A DNA stretch of 64,000 bases from Prionace glauca (lineage: Eukaryota; Chordata; Chondrichthyes; Carcharhiniformes; Carcharhinidae). Position 1 is the stretch's first letter; every line of letters begins with the position of its first letter. Both the position numbers and the translations under genes were made by a program. The notes under the pieces were generated by a model. It ran no database searches and was not told where the DNA came from. It was given only the letters and a program-made list of their open reading frames with translations. The DNA lies in NCBI GenBank assembly GCA_037974335.1, contig CM075760.1, positions 14,936,059-15,000,058 of the forward strand. The letters run 5' to 3'. Below are positions 55,201-64,000 of the stretch, piece by piece.

Positions 55201-55836
55201 ATTTTTGCCCAGTGATTCCTAAGTTTAGAATTAGATGATGCAGAAAATTCTCCGAATGTCAGTTAATGTTGGTGGCAAATCCTGAAATCCGAATGGCTTA
55301 GAAATTCAAAGATGGGCATGATAATCAGTACATTATGGATACACGGCGATAGCACGACTCGAAACAAATTCGGCCTCCTGGAGGAGAAATTAAACTAGTT
55401 CCACAAACCTGTCTCTTGTCCACATCAATCTGTATCCACCTTGCCCCTGCTACTTCCTCCTGTTAAAATGAGCAATGATACATTCTGTTGCATTGTTCTT
55501 TTGTTCATTTGAACAACAAAATGTATTCCATGACCTTTAAAACAAATTAACATTTGGCAGTGGTGTGATTCTAACACACTCTCCCACAGTTATTTGCCAT
55601 GCTGAATTTAGTGACATAAACTTGTCATCAGCGCTGCCAGAGGAAGCAGTTGACGTCATATTTGGTGTTGCCAGGAAACAGAATAAATGGAGTAAGACAA
55701 AGTCCACCATTTAATAAGATCAGGGCAAATAAAGTCACCATAGTCCCAGATGAACAAATGTTGTTATTTATTCATCAGGTAATAAAAGAATAACATTGCG
55801 GGTATTGAAATCTGAAATAAAAACAGGAAATGCTGG

Positions 55837-56520
55837 ATCAACTCAACAAGTCTGGAGAAAAACATAGTTAACGTTTCAGATTTAAACCATCATCCTCCAG
55901 GGATATTCACCTTATTTGTATATTCACCAGAATAAGATGCTACAGAAAAGTAAACAGAACAGTGTAAAAGTTGAGGATATTCTTATTGAGCAGCTGAGAA
56001 TGCTCGAGGAGCCAATTGGCCCACTTATGACCTTATTTCCCATATTCTAATCAGTGCGGTCAAGGCAATGGTTATGGTGATGTGAATGAGTCAGTGTGGC
56101 TGGATGATCTTATAATTTCAGGTTCTAGTATCTGTGGTGATTCGGCCTCTGCCAAATTTCCAACTGGTTTGCTCTTTGAGGCGGGCTTGTTTCTCCTGAG
56201 GCCTCTCCCACTCTCTGTGTTTGCCAAAGTGACTCAGCTCACCGATGTGAATAAGCTGTTTTTTCCAACACAAACCTGATTCACATTAGTTCAGAAGGTC
56301 ATGTCAGATGTAAGAGGAGTCTGTTATGCTTAGAAGGAGCTGCGGCAAAGAAGCGGAAGATGAGAATGATGTTAATGATGATTGACAGGAATGCATTGGA
56401 ACCTTGGCGATTTTGTAGATCGAGTACATTTTACACTTTGAAATCAGAATAACGAGATGCCATTTGGAAATGCACATTTGCTGTCTGCCTATTTTAGGAT
56501 TTGAAGTATCGCTGATGTAA
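55837..56520. other. Anonymous sequence
   Basis: Begins with a common interspersed-repeat edge ('aggaaatgctgga..'). Nothing else recognised. Confidence 0.4.
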
Positions 56521-56523
56521 TGT

Positions 56524-56596
56524 GCCCGACTAGCTCAGTCGGTAGAGCATGAGACTCTTAATCTCAGGGTCGTGGGTTCGAGCCCCACGTTGGGCG
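56524..56596 (+). tRNA. tRNA-Lys (CTT)
   Basis: A 73-nt canonical cloverleaf starting GCCCGACTAGCTCAGTCGG, with anticodon CTT at 56557-56559 in loop CTCTTAA, T arm CGTGG-GTTCGAG-CCCACG-type pairing and acceptor end GTTGGGC. It matches vertebrate tRNA-Lys-CTT very closely and is likely functional. Confidence 0.95.
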
Positions 56597-56783
56597 CCAT
56601 TATTCTAAAACTTTATTGGGAGAATTCCATTTCTCCAGAATGTCACCGCTTAAAATGAGTCGTTCACAATCTTGCTTTGTTAATATCTCAATCACTATTT
56701 TCTGAATGAAAAGTGCCTCCACTCCTTTGGAAGTCGGACAGTTTTGTGCTTAATTCAGTGGACAGTTTTTTTAAAAATCATTT

Positions 56784-57030
56784 AGCACCAGATTTGAACC
56801 CAATTGGGAAATATTTGTGTGAGTGGAAAAAATAAAATCTACTCCATCATTAGCCAGATTTTACCCCGTATCATCATCTCCATCGTCAGAGTTTTGCACC
56901 CTATCAATGTCCTTTTACTGTTCTTGACGATCTGAACATGACATTTTCAACTCAACGCAAACCTGGCTAATAGTGGAGTAGATTTTACTTTTTCCACTTA
57001 CACACATAATTTCCAGATTTGGGTTTAAGA
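56784..57030. repeat. Local inverted repeat, arms about 75 bp
   Basis: 56784-56862 and 56958-57030 are reverse complements with some mismatches (CCAGATTTG..CCCAA, GTGGAAAAA.TAAAATCTACTCCA, TTAGCCAG). The block between them, about 95 bp, is in the segment shared with 18.16-18.36 kb. Confidence 0.7.
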
Positions 57031-57321
57031 TTCGCATTCAGTTATGAAATTTAATAGTACTTGAGAGTTGTGATAAGCTGGTGGTTCCGCGGCTTTACTA
57101 CAGTAAGGTTTATATAGGAGGATGCCAATAATTCTCTTTGAATGTGATGAGCTACAATGAAACTTAATGCAGTAGGAGGTAATGTACTCAGTATTACCGG
57201 GGAACCAGCATAGACACTTTAAATATGAATTGTTGTGGGTAATTGACACGATTACGGAATGGGACTGATTCAAACTGGCAGAAGTATTGCATGATCACTT
57301 GCAGGTTTCTGTGGTGTGTTC

Positions 57322-57393
57322 GGTTCTGTGGTGTAATGGTGAGCACTCTGGACTTTGAATCCAGCGAACCGAGTTCAAATCTCGGTAGAACCT
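57322..57393 (+). tRNA. tRNA-Gln (TTG)
   Basis: A 72-nt cloverleaf beginning GGTTCTGTGGTGTAATGG, with anticodon TTG (57355-57357) in loop CTTTGAA, anticodon stem CTGGA/TCCAG, T arm CCGAG-TTCAAAT-CTCGG and acceptor AGAACC. A TTTCTTT follows as a possible Pol III terminator. Likely functional. Confidence 0.93.
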
Positions 57394-57519
57394 TTCTTTA
57401 ATTTCTCAATTAATCAGATGATTAATTTGGTGAAGGGCATTTCAATTCAATCACCCCAAATGAATATATGGTATAAACAAGACACGTTCATGGGGCCCGG
57501 GAAACTAACATGGGTGATA

Positions 57520-57670
57520 GGAGAAAGAGGGTGATGGCAGAAGGCTGCCTTTGGGGCTGGAAGCCAGCGTCCAATGGCGTTTCAGAAGAACCTATGCCGG
57601 CTCCCCCATTCTTCGTCATTTATATAAATTACATAGATGATTATGTGGGGGTAAGATTGGTATCTTGAGA
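57520..57670 (+). mobile_element. LINE reverse-transcriptase scrap
   Basis: Contains FVIYINYIDDYVGVRL-type sequence (57614-57660), similar to the segment before the catalytic FADD in CR1-like reverse transcriptase. Short and isolated. Confidence 0.4.
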
Positions 57671-58210
57671 ATAGATGTTTAAAAATGAACATTTTTTTCT
57701 ACCTGCGATACCTGTAATAATCTCAGGAAGAAATCACACTGCACAACAAAAATATATTCACAGTTCAGCTGCTGGAAAGGGAAGGTGGTTGTGGCGATTA
57801 AATAAAGCTTCCACCAATTATTATTCTGTTCTTTCTAACGAGATCAGTTCCTCGCCTTCAGTTCCTATATTGGAAACTGCTCTCGGTCTGTCTGTTTGAA
57901 GTGTGGTGTTTGCCAAAGTTATTCACTGGTATCAGAGGCGTTTCAACCGGAGCCCAATTTATTCTCTCTCATTCCATGGGGGAATTGTGCGTAATCCCAA
58001 CAGTGTTCAGTACTGAGACCAGCGAGATCCTGATCATTTTGTCGATGTTGAGATCAATCCATTCCCTGACCACTCACTCCTTACCCCTCGCACTGAGCGA
58101 AGCGCAGGTTAGGATATATTTTATGGCAAAGATGTGTAGCAAAGAGTGGATCCATTTGCGTTCCACATGCAACATGACTTACATTTATAAATTCTCATCT
58201 TGAACATTTC
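57671..58210. other. Anonymous sequence
   Basis: No supported feature. Confidence 0.4.
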
Positions 58211-58214
58211 AATT

Positions 58215-59255
58215 GAAATTCCAAGGCAAGCAGAGCTTTATGAGCAGAATGGTTCAGATTCCCATCCCCTTTAATATGACCAAGTTGTTTCTGATTTCAC
58301 TACAGAGGTTGTCTATTAAACAATGACTGAACACAGGAGGTGAATGTGAGAAGCTGAAGTTTCCAGTTGAAGAGGTTCCCAGTGTCTCTGAGCAGCTGAA
58401 CTGGGGAAGCCTTTGGGCAGAGACTGTCCTGCTGCTATTTCCTTTCCTGGCCACCAGGGGTCGCTGTAATACGCCCAGGCGGTGCTCCGCCCAGTGTCAC
58501 CTCTTGCCCACACCGGCCCAGCCGCTGCTCGTTAGCGGAACATCCGGGACTTGAAGAGAGGCGGGGCCAGCCGCCATATTGCCGTGACGTCATTGTCAGC
58601 CCTTCCCCCCCCCCCCCCCCCGTCGAGGAAAAAGCGACGGTTCAGAAATGTAGAAAGTGAGAGAAATTCCCACCCGGAAATCCCGCCGGGAGCGGAATTA
58701 AAATTAAATAAAATACATATTTTTATAAAGCGGCAGGTGGCGGAACCGCGCATGTGCTGTAGTATTTTCCCAGAGCGCACCGCGCGGGGGTGATTGAAAA
58801 ACAGACGCAATAAAAACAGAAACGATGTTCCCGAATGGAGAAGGAACCGAAAGTCTGACGGGTGAGGATGTGAATAATAATCATCAAGATTCAAAATATT
58901 AAAAGATTAAAATGGAACTCCCTGGGCGCATGTGCGGGAGAGGATTTCAACCAAAGTGCAGCGCGCGGGACGCCGTCTCCCCTGGCAACGCAAGATGGCG
59001 GCTGGACTTCTCCCCTGGCAACGCAACATGGCCGCTGGCCGTCTCCCCTGGCAACGCGGGCGATGGGTGTGATTGTGGCGCAGGCGCAGTGAGGTCTGCC
59101 TGCAGCCCATTGTCCAGATTGCCCCAAGTGGATGTGGTGGGGATGGTGCAGCAGATGGAGCAACAATCCCAGTTTCAATGGGGGGAGAGAAGCTGCAATG
59201 CTGCTCCCTGTTGTTCACTCCTCTCCCCAGTCTCAGCATTGCAGAGTGTTGCAAA
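58215..59255 (+). repeat. CpG-rich duplicated block, right copy
   Basis: Direct copy of 36710-37870, with CCGCCATATTG (58571), CRE TGACGTCA (58585-58592), a C-homopolymer near 58610, NRF1-like motifs and a contracted YY1-like array (58981-59060). It ends at the same GCATTGCAGAGT point as the left copy. Confidence 0.75.
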
Positions 59256-59468
59256 ATCAAAATGACAAAGGCAGCAGCTGTTGCAGTAATAACATCAAAT
59301 TAATAAAACATGTGATAAACTGCAACAATGAAAACCCGCAATCCGATGCAGCAACATAAAATTGAAAGTCGCTCTTTCACAGATGATGCCCCAAGACCTC
59401 ATCTTTCGCTAAAACTTGTAGAACCGTCAGTTTCCCCTGTCACAGGTGACAGCTGGAGTTACAGGAAA
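59256..59468. other. Anonymous sequence
   Basis: No supported feature. Confidence 0.35.
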
Positions 59469-59757
59469 CGGCACAGTGGTTAACACTGTTACTTCTCAGC
59501 GCCAGGGACTCGGGTTTGATTCCTGGCTTGGGTCACTATCCGTGTGTGGAGTTTGCACACCTCCCAGTATCTGCGTGGGTTTCCTCCGTGTGCTCCGGTT
59601 TCTTCCCACAGTCCGAAGGACGTCAGCTGCATTTGCCGTGCTGAATTCTCCATCAGTGTACCCGAATAAGCGCCGTGGTGTGGCGACTAGGGAATTTTCA
59701 CAGTAACTTAATTGCATTGTGAATGTAAGCCTTACTTGTGAATAATAAACTTTACTT
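59469..59757 (+). mobile_element. SINE, second subfamily
   Basis: Plus-strand SINE with head GGCACAGTGGTTAACACTG, B-box GGGTTTGATTCC and the 3' end 'cagtaacttaattgcattg' followed by an AATAAACTTTACT tail. Confidence 0.8.
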
Positions 59758-60396
59758 CAAAATCTGCGCGTCTTGACACCACCACAAACCACAGCGCATT
59801 TAGTTCAAGAGGCGATGTATGAATTACGGAAGCTGTAGAACAGAAACAGGCCTTCTGGACCAGAAATTCTGGGATCCATCTCCACTTCATGGATATAGAG
59901 GATGTTTTCCTTATCCGGTCACACGGGTTGATGATCTGCTTGTAAATTCTTCCAATAAGCCGAATGACAAGTGAAAACAACAGGAGAATTTCCTGCAGGA
60001 GTTACTGCCGGAGGAAATGGAAACAACTGCCCGACTTTGTCAGGTATAATCATGGAGCAACCTAATGGGAATCTCTGGTTTTCTAGCGCCACCTCAGGGC
60101 ATGGTACCTGGTCCATGGCACCTACCGTATTACTAACTGAAATGTTTTGCTGAGTCCAAATTGTCTGCTTTGTTTTCTACAATGACAACGAAAGAGTTTG
60201 GGTCATCAAATTCTATAAATATTCTCATATTCATTTCCTAAACTGCCACGTTGCTTTTTTGGTGATGTATTTTTTAGTAATAAACCATTTATTGTAATTA
60301 ATAGTTTGAGAATTCACCAGGATTTTAGGTTCCGTTTCAGACTCATTCTGATCACAATGTTTGCCTAACGCTCTGTTATGTTGAGTGAGCTCTGAC
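59758..60396. other. Anonymous sequence
   Basis: Includes the 3' flank of the following V relic. No other feature. Confidence 0.4.
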
Positions 60397-60435
60397 AGTT
60401 TTTGTACAGGTTCAGCCCAGCTCTGTGTCTCTGTG
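60397..60435 (-). other. V recombination signal, 23-bp spacer
   Basis: Heptamer CACAGAG (60429-60435), 23-bp spacer and nonamer ACAAAAACT (60397-60405), nearly identical to the RSS at 34575-34613. Confidence 0.85.
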
Positions 60436-60655
60436 GGTCTCAGTGCGCAATAATACACCCCGGAGTCTGTCAGCTCTGTTTTAGACACTTTCAACGGGAC
60501 GGTGCGGGTTGTATCATTGAGCTCCGCTGAGAAACGGCCCCCAGGGGATCTCCCTGTGTTCCCAGTGAATTTATTTGTTTGCAGCAGATACTCCATGGTT
60601 TCACCAAGATTTCCCAGTTAAAGGGCTGCTCGGAACCCGGGAAACTACTATAAAG
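60436..60655 (-). pseudogene. V segment relic with internal deletion
   Basis: The minus strand reads MEYLLQTNKFTGNTGRSPGG, then the FR3 end LTDSGVYYCALRP, matching the V at 34614-35387. Cys104 is present. Just upstream, near 60610-60650, is a decayed FR1 scrap (VSRVPSSPLT) of the other V family (28105 type). CDR1, Cys23 and Trp41 are missing. It looks like a fusion of two V segments through a deletion. Confidence 0.75.
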
Positions 60656-60803
60656 GCGGATTTTACAGAGAATGATACATTCAGCATCGCAGAAATAAAG
60701 CATCCGGGCAATTTGGTATTTTTATTATGTTCTAGTTATATTAACAGTTCATGATCCAGGTCACAGATCTGATTCAGTGAGAGGAGGTGAGAGTGACTTT
60801 GCT

Positions 60804-60842
60804 GGTTTTTGTACGGGCTGACTGCGCCTCTGTAACAGTGTG
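60804..60842 (-). other. V recombination signal, 23-bp spacer
   Basis: Heptamer CACACTG (60836-60842), 23-bp spacer and nonamer ACAAAAACC (60804-60812). Confidence 0.88.
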
Positions 60843-61639
60843 GGGCTCAGCGCACAGTGATACACGGCAGAGTCAGAGACACGGACCCCGGTGATAGTTA
60901 ATGGAGCAGTTTTCTTAACTTGGTCCAAATCAGCAGAAAACCGGTCAGGGAAATCTGGAGACCTTTCTCCGCCACTCGTGCCATATTTCTTCAATAAATA
61001 ATGGAGAGACTGTTCCCGCTCAAAAAAGACAGTAGGACTAGGGGGCACAGCCTCAAGATAAAGGGGGGGGCGGTTTAGAACAGAGTTGAGGAGGAACTTC
61101 TTCACTCAAAGGGTGGTGAATCTCTGGAATTCTCTGCCCGTTGAAGTGGTGGAGGCTGCCTCGCTAAATATTTTTAAGAAACGGGTTGATGGGTTTTTGA
61201 TAAGAGAAGGGATTAAGGGTTATGGGGAGAGGGCGGGAAGGTGGAGCTGAGTCACGACAGATCAGCCATGATCTTATTGAATGGCGGGGCAGGCTCGAAG
61301 GGCCAGATGGCCTACTCCTGCTCCTATTTCTTATGTTCTTATGTTCTTATGTTCTTATATCTCGGAGCTTCCCCAGGATATTGGATGTACCAGAAAAGAT
61401 AATTGTCTGTATATTTTGTTTCGTAACTGCAGTTCAATATTACCGTCTGTCCTTCCCGAACCGTTAATTCAGGCGGCTCCTGGGAAACTGAATTTTGGCC
61501 AAGGGTTCCTGTAACAACATATAGAATGTGTGAGAAATCTGTGAATAAAAATAACCCGTAAAACGCACACTGAGGATTTGAGCTCAGACCCACCGGGCAA
61601 CATGACCATTATTATCAGTAAAGCACACAGGGAACACAT
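60843..61639 (-). pseudogene. TCR V segment split by a short LINE insertion
   Basis: Leader exon 61594-61639 ([15 protein letters not shown], donor GTGGGT) and V exon 5' part 61360-61508 ([15 protein letters not shown], Cys23 in VILNCSYET, Trp41 in [14 protein letters not shown]). The 3' part 60843-61000 reads LLKKYGTSGGERSPDF to VYHCALSP, with Cys104 kept but the preceding Tyr changed to His. A 356-bp LINE sits in between. Removing it with one 3-bp target duplication leaves 307 nt. Family of 28105 and 30473. Confidence 0.9.
61001..61356 (+). mobile_element. 5'-truncated LINE inside a V exon
   Basis: Last part of the ATAAGAACAT/TTCTTATG-tailed family, inserted antisense to the V: RERLFPLKKDSRTRG-type start, FFTQRVVNLWNSLPVEVVEA, stop, then the tail TTCTTATG repeated about three to four times. 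ATA (60998-61000 and 61357-61359) flanks it. Confidence 0.9.
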
Positions 61640-62540
61640 GGATCCTGATTGGAAGAAAAAGGCGACACTGTTTAAAATGTGTTGTTGTTTCTAGTCTTGT
61701 ATCACAGAGTAAACTCAGGTCAGAGGCAGCTTCAATCATTGGGAAACTGGGGGCCGGTTATCAGTGCTGCCATTGGCTGGTGTCTCAGCTCTGATGTCAG
61801 CTGTGGACCAATCGCTGTGAGTGAAAGGTTTAATAGGGCTGACACTCACCAATCACATTCCGTCCCTCGCTGTGGGTGTCTACACTTCCTCCCTCTTTCT
61901 CTCTCTCACATTTTCCCTCATTCTGCATGTTCCTGGGTTTAACTCGTTTTCCTCCGAACTCATTGTGAAAATATTTCTTCGGATAGATTTTTCTTTCTAA
62001 TTAATGCGGAAAATTAAATATTTTGTCATCGATCTGATGAACATATACTAATGAGTGCATCTAGAGCATGACAATAAATAATAATGAGGTGTTTTATGAA
62101 TATGGGATAAGTAGTCACGGAACTCCACACTGAGACACGGTTTCACCGGGGTTACTCTTGTCCCTGGAAAGGACAGATTTCAGTCATTATTTCTACTCAA
62201 GGGACTTTAGAATGGGACAACACTGAAGCTGAATTTCACAACAGATCACTTTGGAAATCGTCTTACAGCTAGGTACCTGATCCAGAACGATGATGAGTAC
62301 AGATTGATAAAGTTATTCACCCCGGAGACCTGTGTGTTTGTGTGTATTGGATCAGAAAGTAATTGAGTTTGATCCGGGAGCAATCTGAGCGCCAAATGTC
62401 ACATTTCTCATCAGTGACGATCGTTAACCTCAGCGAGGGAATACAATTCAGACGGGGCTGTGTTGTGGTCTTAATTCTCCGTACATGTCGATAAGATGCA
62501 ACACTTTTTTATACAGAACCATTGATGACGTGAACTTACA
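61640..62540. promoter_or_regulatory. V upstream region with CRE-like and CCAAT motifs
   Basis: CCAAT (reverse, 61772-61776) and TGACATCA (reverse, 61792-61799) lie 130-160 bp before the leader ATG at 61639, as in the related V at 28105. The remainder to 62540 shows no gene. Confidence 0.45.
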
Positions 62541-62542
62541 CC

Positions 62543-62581
62543 GGTTTTTGTATGAGGTCCGTGGGAGCCTTATTCACTGTG
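62543..62581 (-). other. V recombination signal, 23-bp spacer
   Basis: Heptamer CACAGTG (62575-62581), 23-bp spacer and nonamer ACAAAAACC (62543-62551). Confidence 0.9.
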
Positions 62582-63056
62582 GGTCTCAGTGCACAGTAAT
62601 ACACGGCGCTGTCTGTCATCTTCAAACCTTTCATGGACAAGTGAAAAGTGCTTTGTTTCAGGCTGAGATTCCCGCTGAAATGCTCAAAGCCGGGAGCCGT
62701 CTCGTTAAACCCATAACTATCGGCTCTGAGCAGATACTGAGGAGCTCGGTGTGGATACTGGCGATACCAGATCAGGCTATAGCTTGTAGCTGATACAGAG
62801 TAATTGCAGGATATTGCTGAATCTTCACCCTCCGCTGCTTCAATTCTTGGCTCCAGCTGGGACACCGAGTCTCCGTTGCTCATCTCTGAAGATAAAGAGC
62901 AGACACACAGTGGGTTAGGATTAAGAGGAAGACAATAATCAAACAGCGATGGGAAAAGGAGATTGCAAAAGGATTACGATGTACTTTTGGAAGATTCCAG
63001 TTTCACTGACCTGCGATCAGGACAATAACCAGAGTAAGAAATATTTTCACCCCCAT
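62582..63056 (-). CDS. TCR V segment, apparently functional
   Basis: Leader exon 63011-63056 (MGVKIFLTLVIVLIA, donor GTCAGT) and V exon 62582-62885 after ATCTTCAG. The domain reads NGDSVSQLEPRIEAAEGED, Cys23 in AISCNYSVS, Trp41 in SLIWYRQYPHRAPQYLL, and Cys104 in MTDSAVYYCALRP. The frame is clean. It is the inverted paralogue of the V at 26388-26859. Similarity extends through the promoter and 3' flank (62350-63330 against 26105-27075), while CDR1 differs clearly. Confidence 0.92.
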
Positions 63057-63329
63057 GGTTCCAGACTGAACTCCAGGAACAGAAACACGAATCTCTAGCT
63101 ATAACCGATTTGGAATGTGAGAATTTGAAAGAGAAGGAGTATGCCATACCATTGGCTGGGGTTTATTTCCCCTCCCATTTTATATGGGTCAATAGAAACT
63201 TTCTGAAGAAGGAGGCCGTGATGTTTTGTAAGTGATCACAGAACGCCCTCCCGTGGACAGTACAACAGCATCAGAAACAGACACAGAACCAAGAGCCCAG
63301 ACAGATACACTCGAGAAACATAGAGACAC

Positions 63330-63720
63330 AGAAATATCCAGTAACAGCTACAATTCTGGGAAAGAGGAAACATCCACTCCGCATCCAACCTGTTAACGTC
63401 TCTTACGGTTTGAAAGGTTTTAATAAAGTTACCTCTTTCTCTTCTAAACTCCAGTGGATGCAAACCCAGCATCACCATTCTTTCTTCGTAAAATAACCTA
63501 CTCATTCTGGTAATAGTTTTACAAACCTTCGAATATTTTCTAAAGCATTACCATTAGATAAGGAGGCAAGTATTGTGCACAATTCTCCAAATATGGTCTC
63601 ACAAATGCCCTGTATAACGGAAACATGCCCTGCCTATTTTTGCAATACATTCCCTCATAATAAGTGATAACATTCTATGTTATTTTCTAATTAATTGCTG
63701 TACTTGTACACTAACCCCTT
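63330..63720 (-). mobile_element. CR1-like LINE C-terminal fragment
   Basis: The minus strand reads SRLFYEERMVMLGLHPLEFR and ERGNFIKTFQTVRDVNRLDA. Old and broken. Confidence 0.65.
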
Positions 63721-63799
63721 GTGAGTTCTGGACCAGGACAGCCAAATTCATTTATACCTCAGAGTTTCGTGATCGCTCGCCATTTACACATTAATCTTC

Positions 63800-64000
63800 T
63801 TTCATTTTCAGCATGCCAAAATTGAGAACACCATCCACCAGGTACACGGTACATACCTTTGCAACTCGGCTAACGTTGTCTACCTAATACGCTGCAGGAA
63901 AGGATGTCCCGAAGTCTGGGACATTGGGGAGACCATGCAGACGCCACGACAACGGATAAATGAACATCGCTCAACAATCACCAGGCAAGACTGTTCCCTT
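63800..64000 (+). mobile_element. Penelope-like element fragment, GIY-YIG domain
   Basis: The plus strand reads CNSANVVYLIRCRKGCPEVW followed by DIGETMQTPRQRINEHRS, the N-terminal pattern of a GIY-YIG endonuclease as found at the C-terminus of Penelope-like retroelements. YIG reads DIG here. It runs off the window end. Confidence 0.7.

Larger units (their letters stand above)
47671..55836 (-). repeat. Large inverted duplication, right arm
   Basis: Reverse complement of 39214-45212, enlarged by a LINE at about 47955-50880. The LINE falls in the 3' flank of the arm's V and replaces about 65 bp present in the left arm (left-arm 44870-44935). Confidence 0.9.

Noticed and set aside
1-64000. D, J or constant-region segments
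   Set aside because: I looked for FGxG-type J motifs beside 12-bp-spacer signals and for C-domain exons and found none that I could support.

Overview
The window looks like vertebrate nuclear DNA from a cartilaginous fish, most likely a shark. Three things point there: many CR1-like LINE fragments and tRNA-derived SINEs of elasmobranch type, a GPR139-like orphan receptor of a kind expanded in sharks, and antigen-receptor V segments. The main content is part of a T-cell receptor V array, probably TCR alpha/delta. I count about 17 V segments or relics, plus one isolated FR1 scrap. Most intact ones have a 46-nt leader exon ending in phase 1, a V exon of about 304-313 nt, and a recombination signal (RSS) of heptamer, 23-bp spacer and ACAAAAAC-type nonamer. 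No D, J or C segment was recognised. The assignment to alpha/delta rather than another TCR chain is inference from the V framework style.

Layout. 0-4.6 kb: a tRNA-like gene, a V segment lacking its first cysteine, and LINE/SINE debris. 4.8-16.9 kb: a two-exon GPR139-like GPCR whose 10.9-kb intron is packed with nested LINEs, a SINE and a minisatellite. 17-20 kb: a tRNA-Glu and anonymous sequence. 20.7-24.5 kb: a duplicate of the first V unit, its V exon split by a young LINE. 25.6-35.4 kb: a V cluster in mixed orientation with a small inverted duplication. 36.4-37.9 kb: a CpG-rich promoter-like block with tandem YY1-like motifs. 39.2-55.8 kb: a large inverted duplication (arms about 6 and 8 kb) whose 2.5-kb centre holds an intact V. 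56.5-57.4 kb: tRNA-Lys and tRNA-Gln. 58.2-59.3 kb: a second copy of the CpG-rich block in direct orientation. 60.2-63.1 kb: three V segments, two of them matching the 26-28.6 kb pair in inverted order. 63.3-64 kb: LINE and Penelope-like fragments.

V segments lie on both strands, so depending on where the J/C cluster lies some would join by deletion and others by inversion. Six segments look usable (leaders at 26388, 28105, 30473, 35387, 46287 and 63056; the 30473 one has a weak nonamer). The rest carry visible lesions: LINE insertions inside the V exon (two cases), a stop at the second invariant cysteine, a leader deletion, a lost first cysteine, or decay to fragments. Transposons shared or private between duplicated copies allow the duplications to be ordered in time.
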